Assembly: GCF_946887195.1 (NCBI RefSeq)
Contig: NZ_CAMPKE010000020.1
Location: 1-54,810 of the forward strand
DNA: 54,810 nt
Direction: 5' to 3'
DNA from: an uncultured Halomonas sp.
Lineage (GTDB): Bacteria; Pseudomonadota; Gammaproteobacteria; Pseudomonadales; Halomonadaceae
In this document: positions 25,781 to 34,187 of the stretch, one piece after another
Layout of the letters: each line of letters begins with the position of its first letter
Numbering within the stretch: the stretch's first letter is position 1
Made by a program: the position numbers and the translations under genes
The notes under the pieces: generated by a model
The model's database searches: none
The model's input: only the letters and a program-made list of their open reading frames with translations
What the model was told of the DNA's origin: nothing

Positions 25781-26496
25781 GCGAGACGATACTCACCGTC
25801 GATCGAGTGGCGGCTTTCTACGGTCAGATCCAGGCCCTGCGAGGCGTCAGTCTCGAGGTACGCAAGGGGCAGATCGTGACACTGCTGGGCAGCAACGGCG
25901 CCGGCAAATCCACGACATTGAAGACGATCTCGGGGCTGGTACGCGCCCAGAGCGGCGACGTTCGCCTGGAGGGCGATTCGATCAAGAGCCTAGCCGCACA
26001 CGATATTGCGCGGCTAGGCGTCGTGCATGTGCCCGAGGGGCGACGCATTCTGCGCGGTCTCAGCGTCAGGGAGAATCTCGAACTCGGCGCTTTCACCGTC
26101 AAGGATGCGGTAACACGCCGGCGGCGCATCGAAGAAGTCTATGGGTTGTTCCCGATTCTCGCCGAGCGTCGTCATCAGGATGCCTCGCTGCTTTCCGGTG
26201 GGCAGCAGCAGATGCTGGCCATGGGGAGAGCACTGATGCACGGTCCACGCGTGATGCTGCTCGACGAGCCATCGATGGGGCTGGCGCCCAAGCTGGTGAC
26301 CGAAATCATGCGTATCATCAAGCGCCTCAACGAAGCCGGAACCACGATTCTGCTGGTCGAGCAGAACGCACGGCTGGCCCTGCGTCTGGCGCACTACGCC
26401 TACGTGATCGAGAACGGCGAAATCCGCACCCAAGGCGAGGCCGCTACGTTACGCGAGGATGAGTCGATCGTTCAGGCCTATCTTGGCGTCGCCTGA
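25777..26496 (+). CDS. livF: LivF-type ABC ATPase
   Basis: The 239-residue ATPase has Walker A GSNGAGKST near residue 38, the signature LSGGQQQMLAMGRAL, Walker B VMLLDEPSMGLAP and the H-loop region LLVEQNARLAL. The LivF-specific PEGRRILRGLSVRENLELG is present. It is the last gene of the importer operon, with an ATGA overlap to livG. Confidence 0.93.
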   Translation: MSETILTVDRVAAFYGQIQALRGVSLEVRKGQIVTLLGSNGAGKSTTLKTISGLVRAQSGDVRLEGDSIKSLAAHDIARLGVVHVPEGRRILRGLSVRENLELGAFTVKDAVTRRRRIEEVYGLFPILAERRHQDASLLSGGQQQMLAMGRALMHGPRVMLLDEPSMGLAPKLVTEIMRIIKRLNEAGTTILLVEQNARLALRLAHYAYVIENGEIRTQGEAATLREDESIVQAYLGVA

Positions 26497-26903
26497 AGCC
26501 TTGCCGAAAATCATGCCGGAAACCCTTCCGGAAACCATAGTGCCTACCCTGCCGGCTGGTCGAACTGGCAGGGTAGCGTGGGCAGGCATGAGGCGATCGG
26601 TGCGTGTGCGGACGTGCGTTGGTAGCCGAGATGGCGCCATGGGAGTATCGCGTCCGTTCGCTACGCCATGGCGAAACACGTAACAAGGCCTGTAGAAAGT
26701 CGAATAAGCGGTGCATCGCGTTTTCCTCACCGATCAATCGTAGCGGTCCATTGGCTTTGCCTGCCGGCATGCTGATTGTGCCTGCCATGCAGCAATTTCC
26801 TTTATCCCTCCCTGCCGTTCGCTCGGCTCTTGTTTTATCCAGCTTTCTATAATATAGGCAGCGATAGGGCGGACTTCAAAGCCCAGCGCGCTACGCCGCT
26901 CGA
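26497..26903. other. Gene-free stretch between livF and the FUSC gene
   Basis: The stretch separates two convergent transcription units. It holds the hairpin at 26544-26576 and low-complexity GC-rich repeats of CCGGAAA/CCTTCCGG type near 26516-26540. Short open frames here have no normal codon pattern. I see no supported gene. Confidence 0.5.
26544..26576 (+). terminator. Probable terminator of the importer operon
   Basis: A 10-bp perfect stem (CTACCCTGCC at 26544-26553 with GGCAGGGTAG at 26567-26576) lies 48 bp after the livF stop. No clear T-tract follows, so termination is likely but not certain. Confidence 0.5.
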
Positions 26904-28973
26904 TCAAGTCGCTTGGTCGGGACTCGCAGTGGCGTGCTCATCGGGCATTCGGGTCCGGGTGCTCGCCATCAGGCGTGCTTGGCGCTGCAGGGTCAGTTCG
27001 AGGCGCTCGATCAGGCCATCGAGCAGCACCCGACGCTCGGCCGATACCTCGGTGGTGCGTGCCACGGCGGCACTTAGCGCTTTGCCGGCCTCCGTTATGC
27101 CTACGGGGGCGCGCCCGCGCGCGCTATCGGCATAGCCCTGGGCCAGAGTGACCAGTATCTGCCGGTGAGCCCGCTGCACGTCGAGCGATGCGACATCGTC
27201 GAGACGTTGGCGCAAACGCAGGCAAGCGCGACCGACATCGAGACCGGTCAGGCCCAAGCTGAAGAGATGGCGCTGCTGCTCGGGCAGCATCTCGTCATGG
27301 CGTGCCAAATGAAGCAGCCGGTCGGCCATGCGCCCGCTGAACCAGATATCGGTCTCGCGTGGGGGGCGACGTGCCAATTGCCGCAGGTCATGTGTGGTGG
27401 CATCGATCAGCCGTCGGCGTAGTACGCGTGGACCGAGTTCCGGTATCAAACGGAAACCGAGAACCACCATGCTAAGGCCGATGATCACCGCCAGCGTACG
27501 ATTGAGAAAACTATCGATACTGAAGCTCATGTCGTTACCGGGCATGATCAACAGGATATTGAAAATCGTGAACGCCAGGCTGTAGCCCATGGTCGCTGGA
27601 TGCCCGGCACCCAGCAGCCCAAGAAACAGCGGGGTGCCGAACAGCATGGCGAGCATGACGAAGCCGCTGGCCTGGGACAGCAGCACGTGGCCGAACAGCA
27701 GCGCGCTGGGAATCGCCAGCAGCATGCCCTTGAAGAATACCACGCTGACTCTGGCCGGATTGTCGCGACTGGCAAGAAACGCCGAGAACAGCGTCGCCAG
27801 TAGCATGGCGATCAGGCCGTTGTTCCAGCCGGTGGCTAGCCAGAAAAGCGCCATGAGTACGAATATTACCCCCGCGCGTCCGGCATTGACGGCCGCCACC
27901 AGATGATCGCGATGCCAGGATAGCGATGGGCCACGCAAACGCCGCCGCCCTGGCCGGGTGATGGCTTCGCGGGCATCGAGCATGATCATGGCGTGGCCCA
28001 GCGCCTCGCGAAGTCCCAGCAATACCCGCAGCGATAGCGGCGCGAGCGTTGCGGCGTCCTGCTGGTAGGCGCCGTGACGGCATTGCTGCAAAAGCTCGCG
28101 GGCCTCGCTAATACCCTTGGCTCGTTCGGCCTGGCGAAAACCTTCGGCGGCATCGCTGGCCAGGCGCTGGACATCGTCGTCGAGGCGCTCGCGATGCTCG
28201 GACAACAACTGGCCGAGTGCGGCGACGGTGGCACACAGGCGCAGCGTGCGCCGGGTCAGCAGGTGAGTGGCGCGCACGCGCCCGGGACCCGCCGGGCCTT
28301 CGTAGCGGGCGGCCTGACTGTCCATTTCCAGCGTCATCAGCGGGCCGAGGCTGGCGGTCAGCGAGCGCTGCAGGCTATCGGCCTCTTCACTGGCTTCGAG
28401 GCGCTGGGCCGCATGGACGAAGGCATGATTGACCGCATCGTCGGCCTGATCTGCGAGATGTTGCCGGACCCGGGTCGGCCACAGCAGGGCGCTGACCAGG
28501 GTGGCGCAAATGGCGCCGAGCGCCAGTTCGGACATCCGCGCCACGGCGATATCGAATACGCCGGCTGGATTGCTGCCGGCGATCACCACGATCAGCAGCG
28601 CGGTCACCGCCGCCATGATGCAGCCGTAGGAGAGGTTGTTGCGGGTCAGCGCCGAACCATAGACGCAGAGCATCATCCACAGTGTCAGCGACACCAGTGC
28701 GGGCACGCGCGCCTGGGCGAACAGCGCCATGACCAGGATGCCGACGACGGCGCCGATCAGCGTGCCGCCAAGCTGACAGAGCCCTTTTTCGATGACCATG
28801 CCGCTCATCGGGCGGATCTGCAGGAAGGCGGCGGAAATCAGCGCCCAATAGGGGCGCTCCAGGTCCGCCCACAGCGCAATGTACAGCGCCAGGAACATCG
28901 CCAGGGTGCCCTTGATGGCGAATTTGACCGCGCTGGAGGAGGGCGTCAGGTACGCTTCGAGATAGGGCGACAT
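26904..28973 (-). CDS. FUSC-family aromatic-acid-type exporter
   Basis: The 689-residue protein has two blocks of membrane helices separated by a long soluble middle region, as in AaeB/FUSC exporters. The N-terminal block contains FAIKGTLAMFLALYIALWADLERPYWALISA and the second starts near residue 370 with RAGVIFVLMALFWLATGWNNG (both quoted as landmarks split over the helices). It probably forms an efflux pump with the HlyD-type partner nine bases upstream and the small DUF1656 protein. Substrates of relatives include p-hydroxybenzoate and other aromatic acids or drugs. The substrate here is unknown. The long open frame on the opposite strand is a shadow. Confidence 0.88.
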   Translation of the reverse strand: MSPYLEAYLTPSSSAVKFAIKGTLAMFLALYIALWADLERPYWALISAAFLQIRPMSGMVIEKGLCQLGGTLIGAVVGILVMALFAQARVPALVSLTLWMMLCVYGSALTRNNLSYGCIMAAVTALLIVVIAGSNPAGVFDIAVARMSELALGAICATLVSALLWPTRVRQHLADQADDAVNHAFVHAAQRLEASEEADSLQRSLTASLGPLMTLEMDSQAARYEGPAGPGRVRATHLLTRRTLRLCATVAALGQLLSEHRERLDDDVQRLASDAAEGFRQAERAKGISEARELLQQCRHGAYQQDAATLAPLSLRVLLGLREALGHAMIMLDAREAITRPGRRRLRGPSLSWHRDHLVAAVNAGRAGVIFVLMALFWLATGWNNGLIAMLLATLFSAFLASRDNPARVSVVFFKGMLLAIPSALLFGHVLLSQASGFVMLAMLFGTPLFLGLLGAGHPATMGYSLAFTIFNILLIMPGNDMSFSIDSFLNRTLAVIIGLSMVVLGFRLIPELGPRVLRRRLIDATTHDLRQLARRPPRETDIWFSGRMADRLLHLARHDEMLPEQQRHLFSLGLTGLDVGRACLRLRQRLDDVASLDVQRAHRQILVTLAQGYADSARGRAPVGITEAGKALSAAVARTTEVSAERRVLLDGLIERLELTLQRQARLMASTRTRMPDEHATASPDQAT

Positions 28974-28982
28974 GGGCGCTGC

Positions 28983-29855
28983 TCAGTCCTGGGTCCCGGT
29001 GTCATCGACAATCCGCACCGTGGCGCTCATGCCCGCGCTGAGCAGGGTGCCCTCGGGAATCTCGTCGAGAGCGATACGCACCGGAATGCGCTGGGCCAGG
29101 CGCACCCAACTGAAGGTTGGCTCGACCTGAGGCAGCAGTTGTTCGTTGAGCGTGGTATTGGTGTCGGCGATACCGCGCGCGATACCGACCACCTGCCCGG
29201 TGAGGCGGGTATCGCCGCTCATCAGCCAGACGATCGCGCTATCGCCGATCTGAATATGCGGCATCTTGGTCTCCTCGAAGTAGCCCGTGACATAGAACGA
29301 GCCCTCCTCGACCAGTGCCATCACGGCCTCGCCCCGGGCGACGTGATTGCCCTCGGCCAGTTGCAGATTGAGCACGAAGCCATCCGCCGGCGCCCTGACC
29401 ACGCTGCGCTCGAGATCCAGTCGCGCCTGTTGCAGTTCGGCCTGGGCCTGCGCCAGATTGGCTTCGGCCACGCGGGTTTCGATGCGTGCGATTTCGCGAT
29501 TCTCGCTGCTGATGGCCTGGTTGCTCAGGCGGTTTCGGCGTGCCTCCTCGTGGCGCTTGAGCTCGAGCGTGGCGAGTCGGTTGGCGACCACCGCCTCGGC
29601 TTTTGCCACGGCCGCCTTGTAGCGGGCCGCATCGAGACGAAATAGCACCTGACCCTGCTCGACATGTTCGGTATCCGCCACCGCCACGGTCTCGACCCGG
29701 CCCGTTACGTCCGGCGCGATGGTGACGATGTCGGCGCGTACCCTACCGTCGCGGGTCCAGGGCGTATAAAGGTAGTAGTGCCACAACCACACTCCCGCAG
29801 CGATGGCGATGGCGACGACCAGCAGGGTAATCAGCAGACGTAGCGATGTGCGCAT
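28983..29855 (-). CDS. HlyD-family periplasmic adaptor of the FUSC exporter
   Basis: The 290-residue protein has an N-terminal membrane anchor (LRLLITLLVVAIAIAAGVWLW), the lipoyl-like half RVETVAVADTEHVEQGQVLFRLD, a coiled-coil helical hairpin rich in Ala, Glu and Gln (residues 80-140) and the second half VRAPADGFVLNLQLAEGNHV. This is the AaeA/EmrA type membrane fusion layout. It lies between the DUF1656 and FUSC genes with gaps of nine bases on each side, so the three are one operon. An outer-membrane channel gene is not nearby. Confidence 0.9.
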   Translation of the reverse strand: MRTSLRLLITLLVVAIAIAAGVWLWHYYLYTPWTRDGRVRADIVTIAPDVTGRVETVAVADTEHVEQGQVLFRLDAARYKAAVAKAEAVVANRLATLELKRHEEARRNRLSNQAISSENREIARIETRVAEANLAQAQAELQQARLDLERSVVRAPADGFVLNLQLAEGNHVARGEAVMALVEEGSFYVTGYFEETKMPHIQIGDSAIVWLMSGDTRLTGQVVGIARGIADTNTTLNEQLLPQVEPTFSWVRLAQRIPVRIALDEIPEGTLLSAGMSATVRIVDDTGTQD

Positions 29856-29864
29856 ACGGTGATC

Positions 29865-30068
29865 TCAATCGGAGAATAGAAAGGCAATGGCGGCAATGAT
29901 GATGACCAGCAGCGAGACGTCGAACCAGGCCTCGAACCATAATTCGCGGTGACCGACCAAACGGTATACGAGCGTACGCAGCAGCACCGCCAGCAGCAGC
30001 CCAAGAACGGCATAGAGCAGTAGCGGGCTGAAATAAATACCGCCAAAGGCGATTTCCCTGAGTCCCAT
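29865..30068 (-). CDS. DUF1656 small membrane protein (AaeX-like)
   Basis: The 67-residue protein starts MGLREIAFGGIYFSPLLLY and has two membrane segments, followed by a C-terminal LFS. DUF1656 proteins are small partners of HlyD/FUSC efflux systems. The ATG at 30068 has GGGAGAG just upstream. A longer frame reaching 30137 lacks family similarity in its extension. It is the first gene of the efflux operon. A perfect palindrome lies about 62 bp upstream. Confidence 0.85.
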   Translation of the reverse strand: MGLREIAFGGIYFSPLLLYAVLGLLLAVLLRTLVYRLVGHRELWFEAWFDVSLLVIIIAAIAFLFSD

Positions 30069-30129
30069 ACTCTCTCCCGATCTTTGGGTGTCGCTTCGCC
30101 TGCCGGCAATGAGTGAAAACGCGAACAAT

Positions 30130-30143
30130 ATTAGCATGCTAAT
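30130..30143. promoter_or_regulatory. MarR-type palindrome before the efflux operon
   Basis: ATTAGCATGCTAAT is a perfect 14-bp palindrome 62 bp upstream of the first efflux gene. Its form resembles MarR-family operators, which often control FUSC/HlyD pumps. No MarR gene is in the window. Confidence 0.45.
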
Positions 30144-30333
30144 TTGTTTGTGCCGACTACGAGGCGCATGGCCGGAATCGGCAAGCGCCTCCCAACCCAG
30201 TCTTTATCGCCGGCGATCACCACTACGATGTCTTCTTGATCGGTAGAGGCGAGATGGCATGCTCACTATCGTGCGCTGCTAATCAGCGTAGCCAGTGGGG
30301 AGAAATCCGTTGCATGAGAAGTGCAAATCGCAT

Positions 30334-30371
30334 GTTGCAGTGCAACAAACACTCTGCTATTGTGCATTGCA
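30334..30371 (+). promoter_or_regulatory. Phasin promoter with PhaR-like TGCA sites
   Basis: The palindrome GTTGCAGTGCAAC (30334-30346) overlaps a -35-like TTGCAG (30335-30340), which is 17 bp from a -10-like TATTGT (30358-30363). A second site TGCATTGCA lies at 30363-30371. PhaR repressors bind TGC/GCA-rich sequences before phasin genes, so PHA-responsive control is plausible. Confidence 0.5.
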
Positions 30372-30418
30372 GCAAAGGCGAAATGCCTTCACCAACGCAA
30401 ACGCCACGGAGGTACTCC

Positions 30419-30784
30419 ATGCGCAACGCAAAAGTCGATCAGACCACTCAGCAGTTCGAAGCCCTGTTTTTCGGCCCGGCTCGCGCCTACGCTGCGCTGA
30501 GCGTGGACTACACCGAAAAGCTGTTCACGACCCAGTTCGAGTTTGCCAAGGCCTATGCCGACGCGGCACTGGGCCAGGCCCACGCCATGCTCGACGTAAA
30601 AGATGCCGAGAGCCTGCGCACCTACGTTGAAGACCAGCGCGATGTCGCCAAGGATCTAGGCGAGCGCTTCAAAGGCGATGCCGAGAAAGTCGTCGCGCTG
30701 AACCAGGAGTTCGCGCAGAAGAGCCAGCAACTGGTCGAAAGCAATATCAAGGAAGCGACCAGCCAGGCCAAGGCTGCCAAGTAA
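30419..30784 (+). CDS. Phasin (PHA granule-associated protein)
   Basis: The 121-residue, mostly helical protein contains the phasin-family pattern FEALFFGPARAYAALSVDYTEKL and a C-terminal amphipathic helix rich in Gln, Lys and Ala (QKSQQLVESNIKEATSQAKA). Phasins coat polyhydroxyalkanoate granules and limit their size. The ATG at 30419 is preceded by GGAGG at six bases. The longer upstream frame covers the promoter. It is a single gene with its own promoter and terminator. No phaC or phaR is in the window. The exact phasin subfamily cannot be fixed by reading. Confidence 0.85.
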   Translation: MRNAKVDQTTQQFEALFFGPARAYAALSVDYTEKLFTTQFEFAKAYADAALGQAHAMLDVKDAESLRTYVEDQRDVAKDLGERFKGDAEKVVALNQEFAQKSQQLVESNIKEATSQAKAAK

Positions 30785-30817
30785 GACACTGCGCACCGCG
30801 CGCAATCGACGCGAGAC

Positions 30818-30852
30818 AAACAGACCGCCGGATATCCGGCGGTCTGTTTTTT
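30818..30852 (+). terminator. Rho-independent terminator of the phasin gene
   Basis: A perfect 13-bp palindromic stem centred at 30833/30834, with AAA before and TTTTTT after, follows the phasin stop by about 35 bp. This is a textbook terminator. Confidence 0.9.
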
Positions 30853-30929
30853 CATGGGCACTTCGGAGGACCGATTTCACCCTTTGCCAAGTCCGCTCGG
30901 GTAGCCGACAATCAGGGTTCGATGGCTTT

Positions 30930-30945
30930 TTGACCGATCGGTCAA
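30930..30945. promoter_or_regulatory. TetR-type palindrome before modABC
   Basis: TTGACCGATCGGTCAA is a perfect 16-bp palindrome, 35 bp upstream of modA. Its form resembles operators of TetR-family repressors. No regulator gene lies beside it. Confidence 0.5.
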
Positions 30946-30979
30946 TTATTGGGATGTCCGGAACCTTCAGGAGGCGGCG

Positions 30980-31780
30980 ATGTGGCGAGTGGGGTGTTGG
31001 GTTGCGATAGCGTGCCTGGTGGGTTTGCCGCTGACGGCCATGGCGCAGCCGGTGCCGACGATCGCGGTGGCATCGAGCCTGCGCTTCGTGCTCGAGCCCC
31101 TGGCCGAGCGCTTCGAGGAGCAGAGTGGCGCGAGCGTGCGGCTGTCGTTCGGCTCCTCGGGTAATTTGCGCCGTCAGATCGCTCAAGGCGCGCCCTATGA
31201 GCTGTTTCTTTCGGCTAACGAGGCATATGTCGATGCGCTCGTCGAGGCGGGCCTGACCGAGGGCGATGGTGTGCGCTATGCCCGTGGCCGGCTGGTTTGG
31301 CTGCAACCCGAAACCGCTTCCGCAGGGGAGCCGTTACCTGAAGAAGACGCGCCGCTGGCGGCGGTCACCGAGAGCGTTCGGCGGTTCACCGACACCGGCG
31401 AGCTGGCGCGGATTGCCATTGCCAACCCCGAACATGCGCCCTATGGCGTTGCGGCGCGTCAGACGCTCAAGCACGCTGGTCTATGGGAAGACGTTCAGCC
31501 ACTACTGGTACGCGGCGAGAGCGTGGCCCAAGCGGCACAATTCGCCCTATCCGGCGATACACGCGGTGGGTTGGTGGCCTATTCGCTGGCGCTGGCGCCC
31601 GAGCTCGAGGAGCGTAGCGATTACGTATTGATTCCCGAAAGCTGGCATGCGCCGCTGCACCAGCGCATGGTATTACTGCCAGGGGCCAAGCAAACCGCCC
31701 ATGCCTTCTATGATTTTCTGCAGAGTGAGCCGGCTCGCGTGATTCTTGCCAAATTCGGTTTCGCCGTACCCGGCGAATAA
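30980..31780 (+). CDS. modA: Molybdate ABC transporter binding protein
   Basis: The 266-residue protein has a signal peptide ending TAMAQ and the ModA pattern: IAVASSLRFVLEPLAERFEE, VRLSFGSSGNLRRQIAQGAPYELFLSAN, ANPEHAPYGVAARQTL and the late LLPGAKQTAHAFYDFLQS. It captures molybdate (or tungstate) in the periplasm. AGGAGGCGGCG precedes the ATG. It starts a tight modABC operon, with modB six bases downstream. Tungstate (Tup/Wtp) proteins are more distant alternatives. Confidence 0.93.
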   Translation: MWRVGCWVAIACLVGLPLTAMAQPVPTIAVASSLRFVLEPLAERFEEQSGASVRLSFGSSGNLRRQIAQGAPYELFLSANEAYVDALVEAGLTEGDGVRYARGRLVWLQPETASAGEPLPEEDAPLAAVTESVRRFTDTGELARIAIANPEHAPYGVAARQTLKHAGLWEDVQPLLVRGESVAQAAQFALSGDTRGGLVAYSLALAPELEERSDYVLIPESWHAPLHQRMVLLPGAKQTAHAFYDFLQSEPARVILAKFGFAVPGE

Positions 31781-31785
31781 GCGCA

Positions 31786-32454
31786 ATGGACTGGAGTGCG
31801 TTGACGCTATCGCTGCGCCTGGCGGCGATGACCTGCCTGCTACTATTGCCGATCGGTCTGTGGTTGGGGCGCTCGCTTGCCGTGGCGCAGTGGCGCGGTC
31901 GGGCACTATGCGAGGCGTTCATCGCGCTGCCCCTGGTGTTGCCGCCGACCGTGCTGGGTTTCTACCTGATGCTGTCTTTCGCCAGCGATGCGCCGCTGGG
32001 TGGACTCTGGCAGTGGCTCACCGGCAATTCGCTCAACTTCACCTTCACCGGCATTCTGCTGGCCTCGCTGGTGGTCAATCTGCCGTTCGCCGTGCAGCCG
32101 GTGCAGCGCGCCTTCGAGACGGTTCCCGCGCATCTGCGCGAAGCCGCCTGGTGCAGCGGCCTATCGCCCTGGCAGACCTTCCTGCGTATCGAGCTGCCGC
32201 TGGTATGGCCGGGCGTTGTGTCGGCGTTGGCGTTGACCTTCGCCCATACGCTGGGCGAATTCGGGGTGATCCTGATGGTCGGTGGTTCCATCGACGGTGA
32301 AACGCGCACGATGGCCATCGCCATCTACGACCGCGTGCAGGCCTTCGATGAGCACGGCGCCGGTGTCATGTCGGCACTCTTACTGGCGGTGTCTTTCGTC
32401 ACCATCGGCGTGGTTTATGGCTTGGCTCGGCGGAGCAGGGGGTTGCGTGTCTAG
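31786..32454 (+). CDS. modB: Molybdate ABC transporter permease
   Basis: The 222-residue protein has about five membrane helices and the ModB-type coupling motif LREAAWCSGLSPWQTFLRIELP, plus the conserved ALPLVLPPTVLGFYLM near residue 46 and THTLGEFGVILMVGG-like AHTLGEFGVILMVGG near 155. It pairs with ModA and ModC. It overlaps or abuts modC depending on the modC start. Confidence 0.93.
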   Translation: MDWSALTLSLRLAAMTCLLLLPIGLWLGRSLAVAQWRGRALCEAFIALPLVLPPTVLGFYLMLSFASDAPLGGLWQWLTGNSLNFTFTGILLASLVVNLPFAVQPVQRAFETVPAHLREAAWCSGLSPWQTFLRIELPLVWPGVVSALALTFAHTLGEFGVILMVGGSIDGETRTMAIAIYDRVQAFDEHGAGVMSALLLAVSFVTIGVVYGLARRSRGLRV

Positions 32455-32461
32455 GCCGGCC

Positions 32462-33559
32462 ATGCAGAAGCCATCGGGTCTACGTGTCAGCCTCAAACAG
32501 GCCGGCCCGATCATGCTGGACGCCGAATTCGACTGTGCCAGGGGCGAGCTGCTGGCATTGGTCGGCCCTTCCGGGGGCGGCAAGACGACACTGCTGCGTG
32601 CGATTGCCGGGCTGTATCGTCCGGCCGAGGGGTACATCCAATGCGATGGCGAGTTGTGGTTCGACACCACGCGCTGCCGCTGTCTCAGTGTTCAACAGCG
32701 TCGCGTCGGCATGGTCTTTCAGGATTATGCGCTGTTCCCCCATCTTAGTGCCGAGCGCAACGTGACGATCGCGATGGGTCATGTTCCGCGCGATGAACGC
32801 CGCGCCAGGGCGCATGAATTGCTGGCTCGGGTACGCCTGCATGGGCTGGAGAACCGCTACCCGGCACAGCTTTCCGGCGGCCAGCGCCAGCGGGTGGCGG
32901 TAGCGCGGGCGCTGGCGCGCGAGCCACGCGTTCTGCTGCTCGATGAGCCGTTCTCGGCGGTGGACCAGGTCACCCGGCGGCGCCTGCAGCGCGAGCTGGC
33001 CCTGCTGCGCGAATCGATCGATACTCCCATGCTGCTGGTCACGCACGATCTCGATGAGGCCAACGCGCTGGCCGATCGGCTCTGTGTGCTGCACGCCGGA
33101 CGCACGCTTCAGGCCGGCTCGCCGGAGTCGCTGTTTCGCCGCCCGGCCACGCCACAGGTAGCGCGGCTGCTGGACAAGCATAATGTCTTCCACGGTGAGG
33201 TCATCGATGAAAGCGGGCTACAGTGGGGGCCTTGGCGTATCGATGTGGCGGCGCGGCTCGATGGCTGGCTGCCGGGCCAGCGGATCACCTGGTACGTGCC
33301 GCCATCCGATGTGGTATTGCACCGTCGCGACAGGCCATCGCGAGGCGAGCGCGAAAACCCCGTTCACGGCCACGTGGCGGAACTGATCGTACTGGGTGGG
33401 GTAGCGCTGGTCACCCTGGCATTCACGCATACCGGCGATACGCTGCGCTTCGAGATCGCCACGCATGCCGCGCGCCGCAACGGTCTGGCGCGCGGCGAGC
33501 CGGTGACGATCAGCTTGCTGGCGCAAGGCATTCACCCCATGCGGGCGGAAGAGGGATAA
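32462..33559 (+). CDS. modC: Molybdate ABC transporter ATPase
   Basis: The protein of about 365 residues has Walker A GPSGGGKTT near residue 37, Q-loop VFQDYALFPH, signature LSGGQRQRVAVARAL and Walker B VLLLDEPFSAVD. A C-terminal TOBE/MOP-like region from about residue 285 contains HGHVAELIVLGGVALVTL. I place the start at the ATG at 32462. A GTG at 32447 with a GGGGG-type ribosome site, overlapping modB, is a good alternative that adds five residues. In ModC proteins the C-terminal domain can bind oxyanion and inhibit transport. Confidence 0.92.
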   Translation: MQKPSGLRVSLKQAGPIMLDAEFDCARGELLALVGPSGGGKTTLLRAIAGLYRPAEGYIQCDGELWFDTTRCRCLSVQQRRVGMVFQDYALFPHLSAERNVTIAMGHVPRDERRARAHELLARVRLHGLENRYPAQLSGGQRQRVAVARALAREPRVLLLDEPFSAVDQVTRRRLQRELALLRESIDTPMLLVTHDLDEANALADRLCVLHAGRTLQAGSPESLFRRPATPQVARLLDKHNVFHGEVIDESGLQWGPWRIDVAARLDGWLPGQRITWYVPPSDVVLHRRDRPSRGERENPVHGHVAELIVLGGVALVTLAFTHTGDTLRFEIATHAARRNGLARGEPVTISLLAQGIHPMRAEEG

Positions 33560-33563
33560 CACC

Positions 33564-34037
33564 ATGCACAGTGCCAACACGCAGCGCACGAAATGGCTCG
33601 CTGGGCTCATCGGTTTCGGTTGGCTGGCGGGATCGGCCTGGGCGCTCGAGCGCACCGAAGTGGCGGTAATCGGTGACGAACGCACCCATACGCTCCAGGT
33701 CGAGATTGCCGACGACGCCGGCGAACGCGCCCATGGGCTGATGGCGCGCGATAGTCTTCCCGCCGATGCCGGCATGCTGTTCGTCTACCGGCGCGAGCAG
33801 TCGCCAAGGGCCAGCTTCTGGATGTATCGCACGCGTATTCCCCTGGATATCGCTTTTCTCGGCGCCGATGGCGAGATCCGCGCCATCGTCACGATGCCGC
33901 CCTGCACCAGCGAGCGGGCGGCCGAGTGCCCGAGCTACCCAGCCGGCGTGCCGTACCGGGTCGCGCTGGAGGTCAACGCCGGTTACTTCGATGCGCATGG
34001 TATCGGGATTGGCGATCGTATCGAGCTGCCTGACTGA
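33564..34037 (+). CDS. DUF192 family secreted protein
   Basis: The 157-residue protein has an N-terminal signal peptide (about 27 residues, cleavage near SAWALE) and the DUF192 core: ERAHGLMARDSLPADAGMLFVY, SFWMYRTRIPLDIAFL, and a C-terminal VALEVNAGYFDAHGIGIGD. The function of the family is unknown. It begins four bases after the modC stop, so it is probably cotranscribed with modABC, but a role in molybdate uptake is not established. Two Cys residues in MPPCTSERAAECPSY could form a disulfide. Confidence 0.85.
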   Translation: MHSANTQRTKWLAGLIGFGWLAGSAWALERTEVAVIGDERTHTLQVEIADDAGERAHGLMARDSLPADAGMLFVYRREQSPRASFWMYRTRIPLDIAFLGADGEIRAIVTMPPCTSERAAECPSYPAGVPYRVALEVNAGYFDAHGIGIGDRIELPD

Positions 34038-34187
34038 CACTTGGCACGGCGTTCAACGCAACGCATCGATTAGACTTTTCTTTCTGGCTCAATCTCTTTA
34101 AAACTAATGGGCCATGACGATTTGCATGGCAATACCAATAACGATACCGGGCCGGGCGCATTCGGCCGCAAGCAAGGATTCACGATC

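Larger units (their letters stand above)
30069..30418. promoter_or_regulatory. Divergent control region between the efflux operon and the phasin gene
   Basis: No gene is supported here. It holds a 14-bp palindrome at 30130-30143 near the efflux side, and TGCA-rich palindromes with a sigma-70-like promoter on the phasin side. Confidence 0.5.

Noticed and set aside
26444..26788. Minus-strand frame of 114 residues in the gap after livF
   Set aside because: Arg/His-rich low-complexity sequence running over the livF end and a hairpin, with no homology that I recognise.
28074..29645. 523-residue open frame opposite the FUSC and HlyD genes
   Set aside because: Crosses two real genes on the other strand and has shadow-type amino acid bias.
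34041..34057. Possible sigma-54 promoter (TTGGCACGGCGTTCAAC) before dctP
   Set aside because: The -24 half is good, but the -12 half is TTCAA instead of TTGCA and the spacing is one base short.
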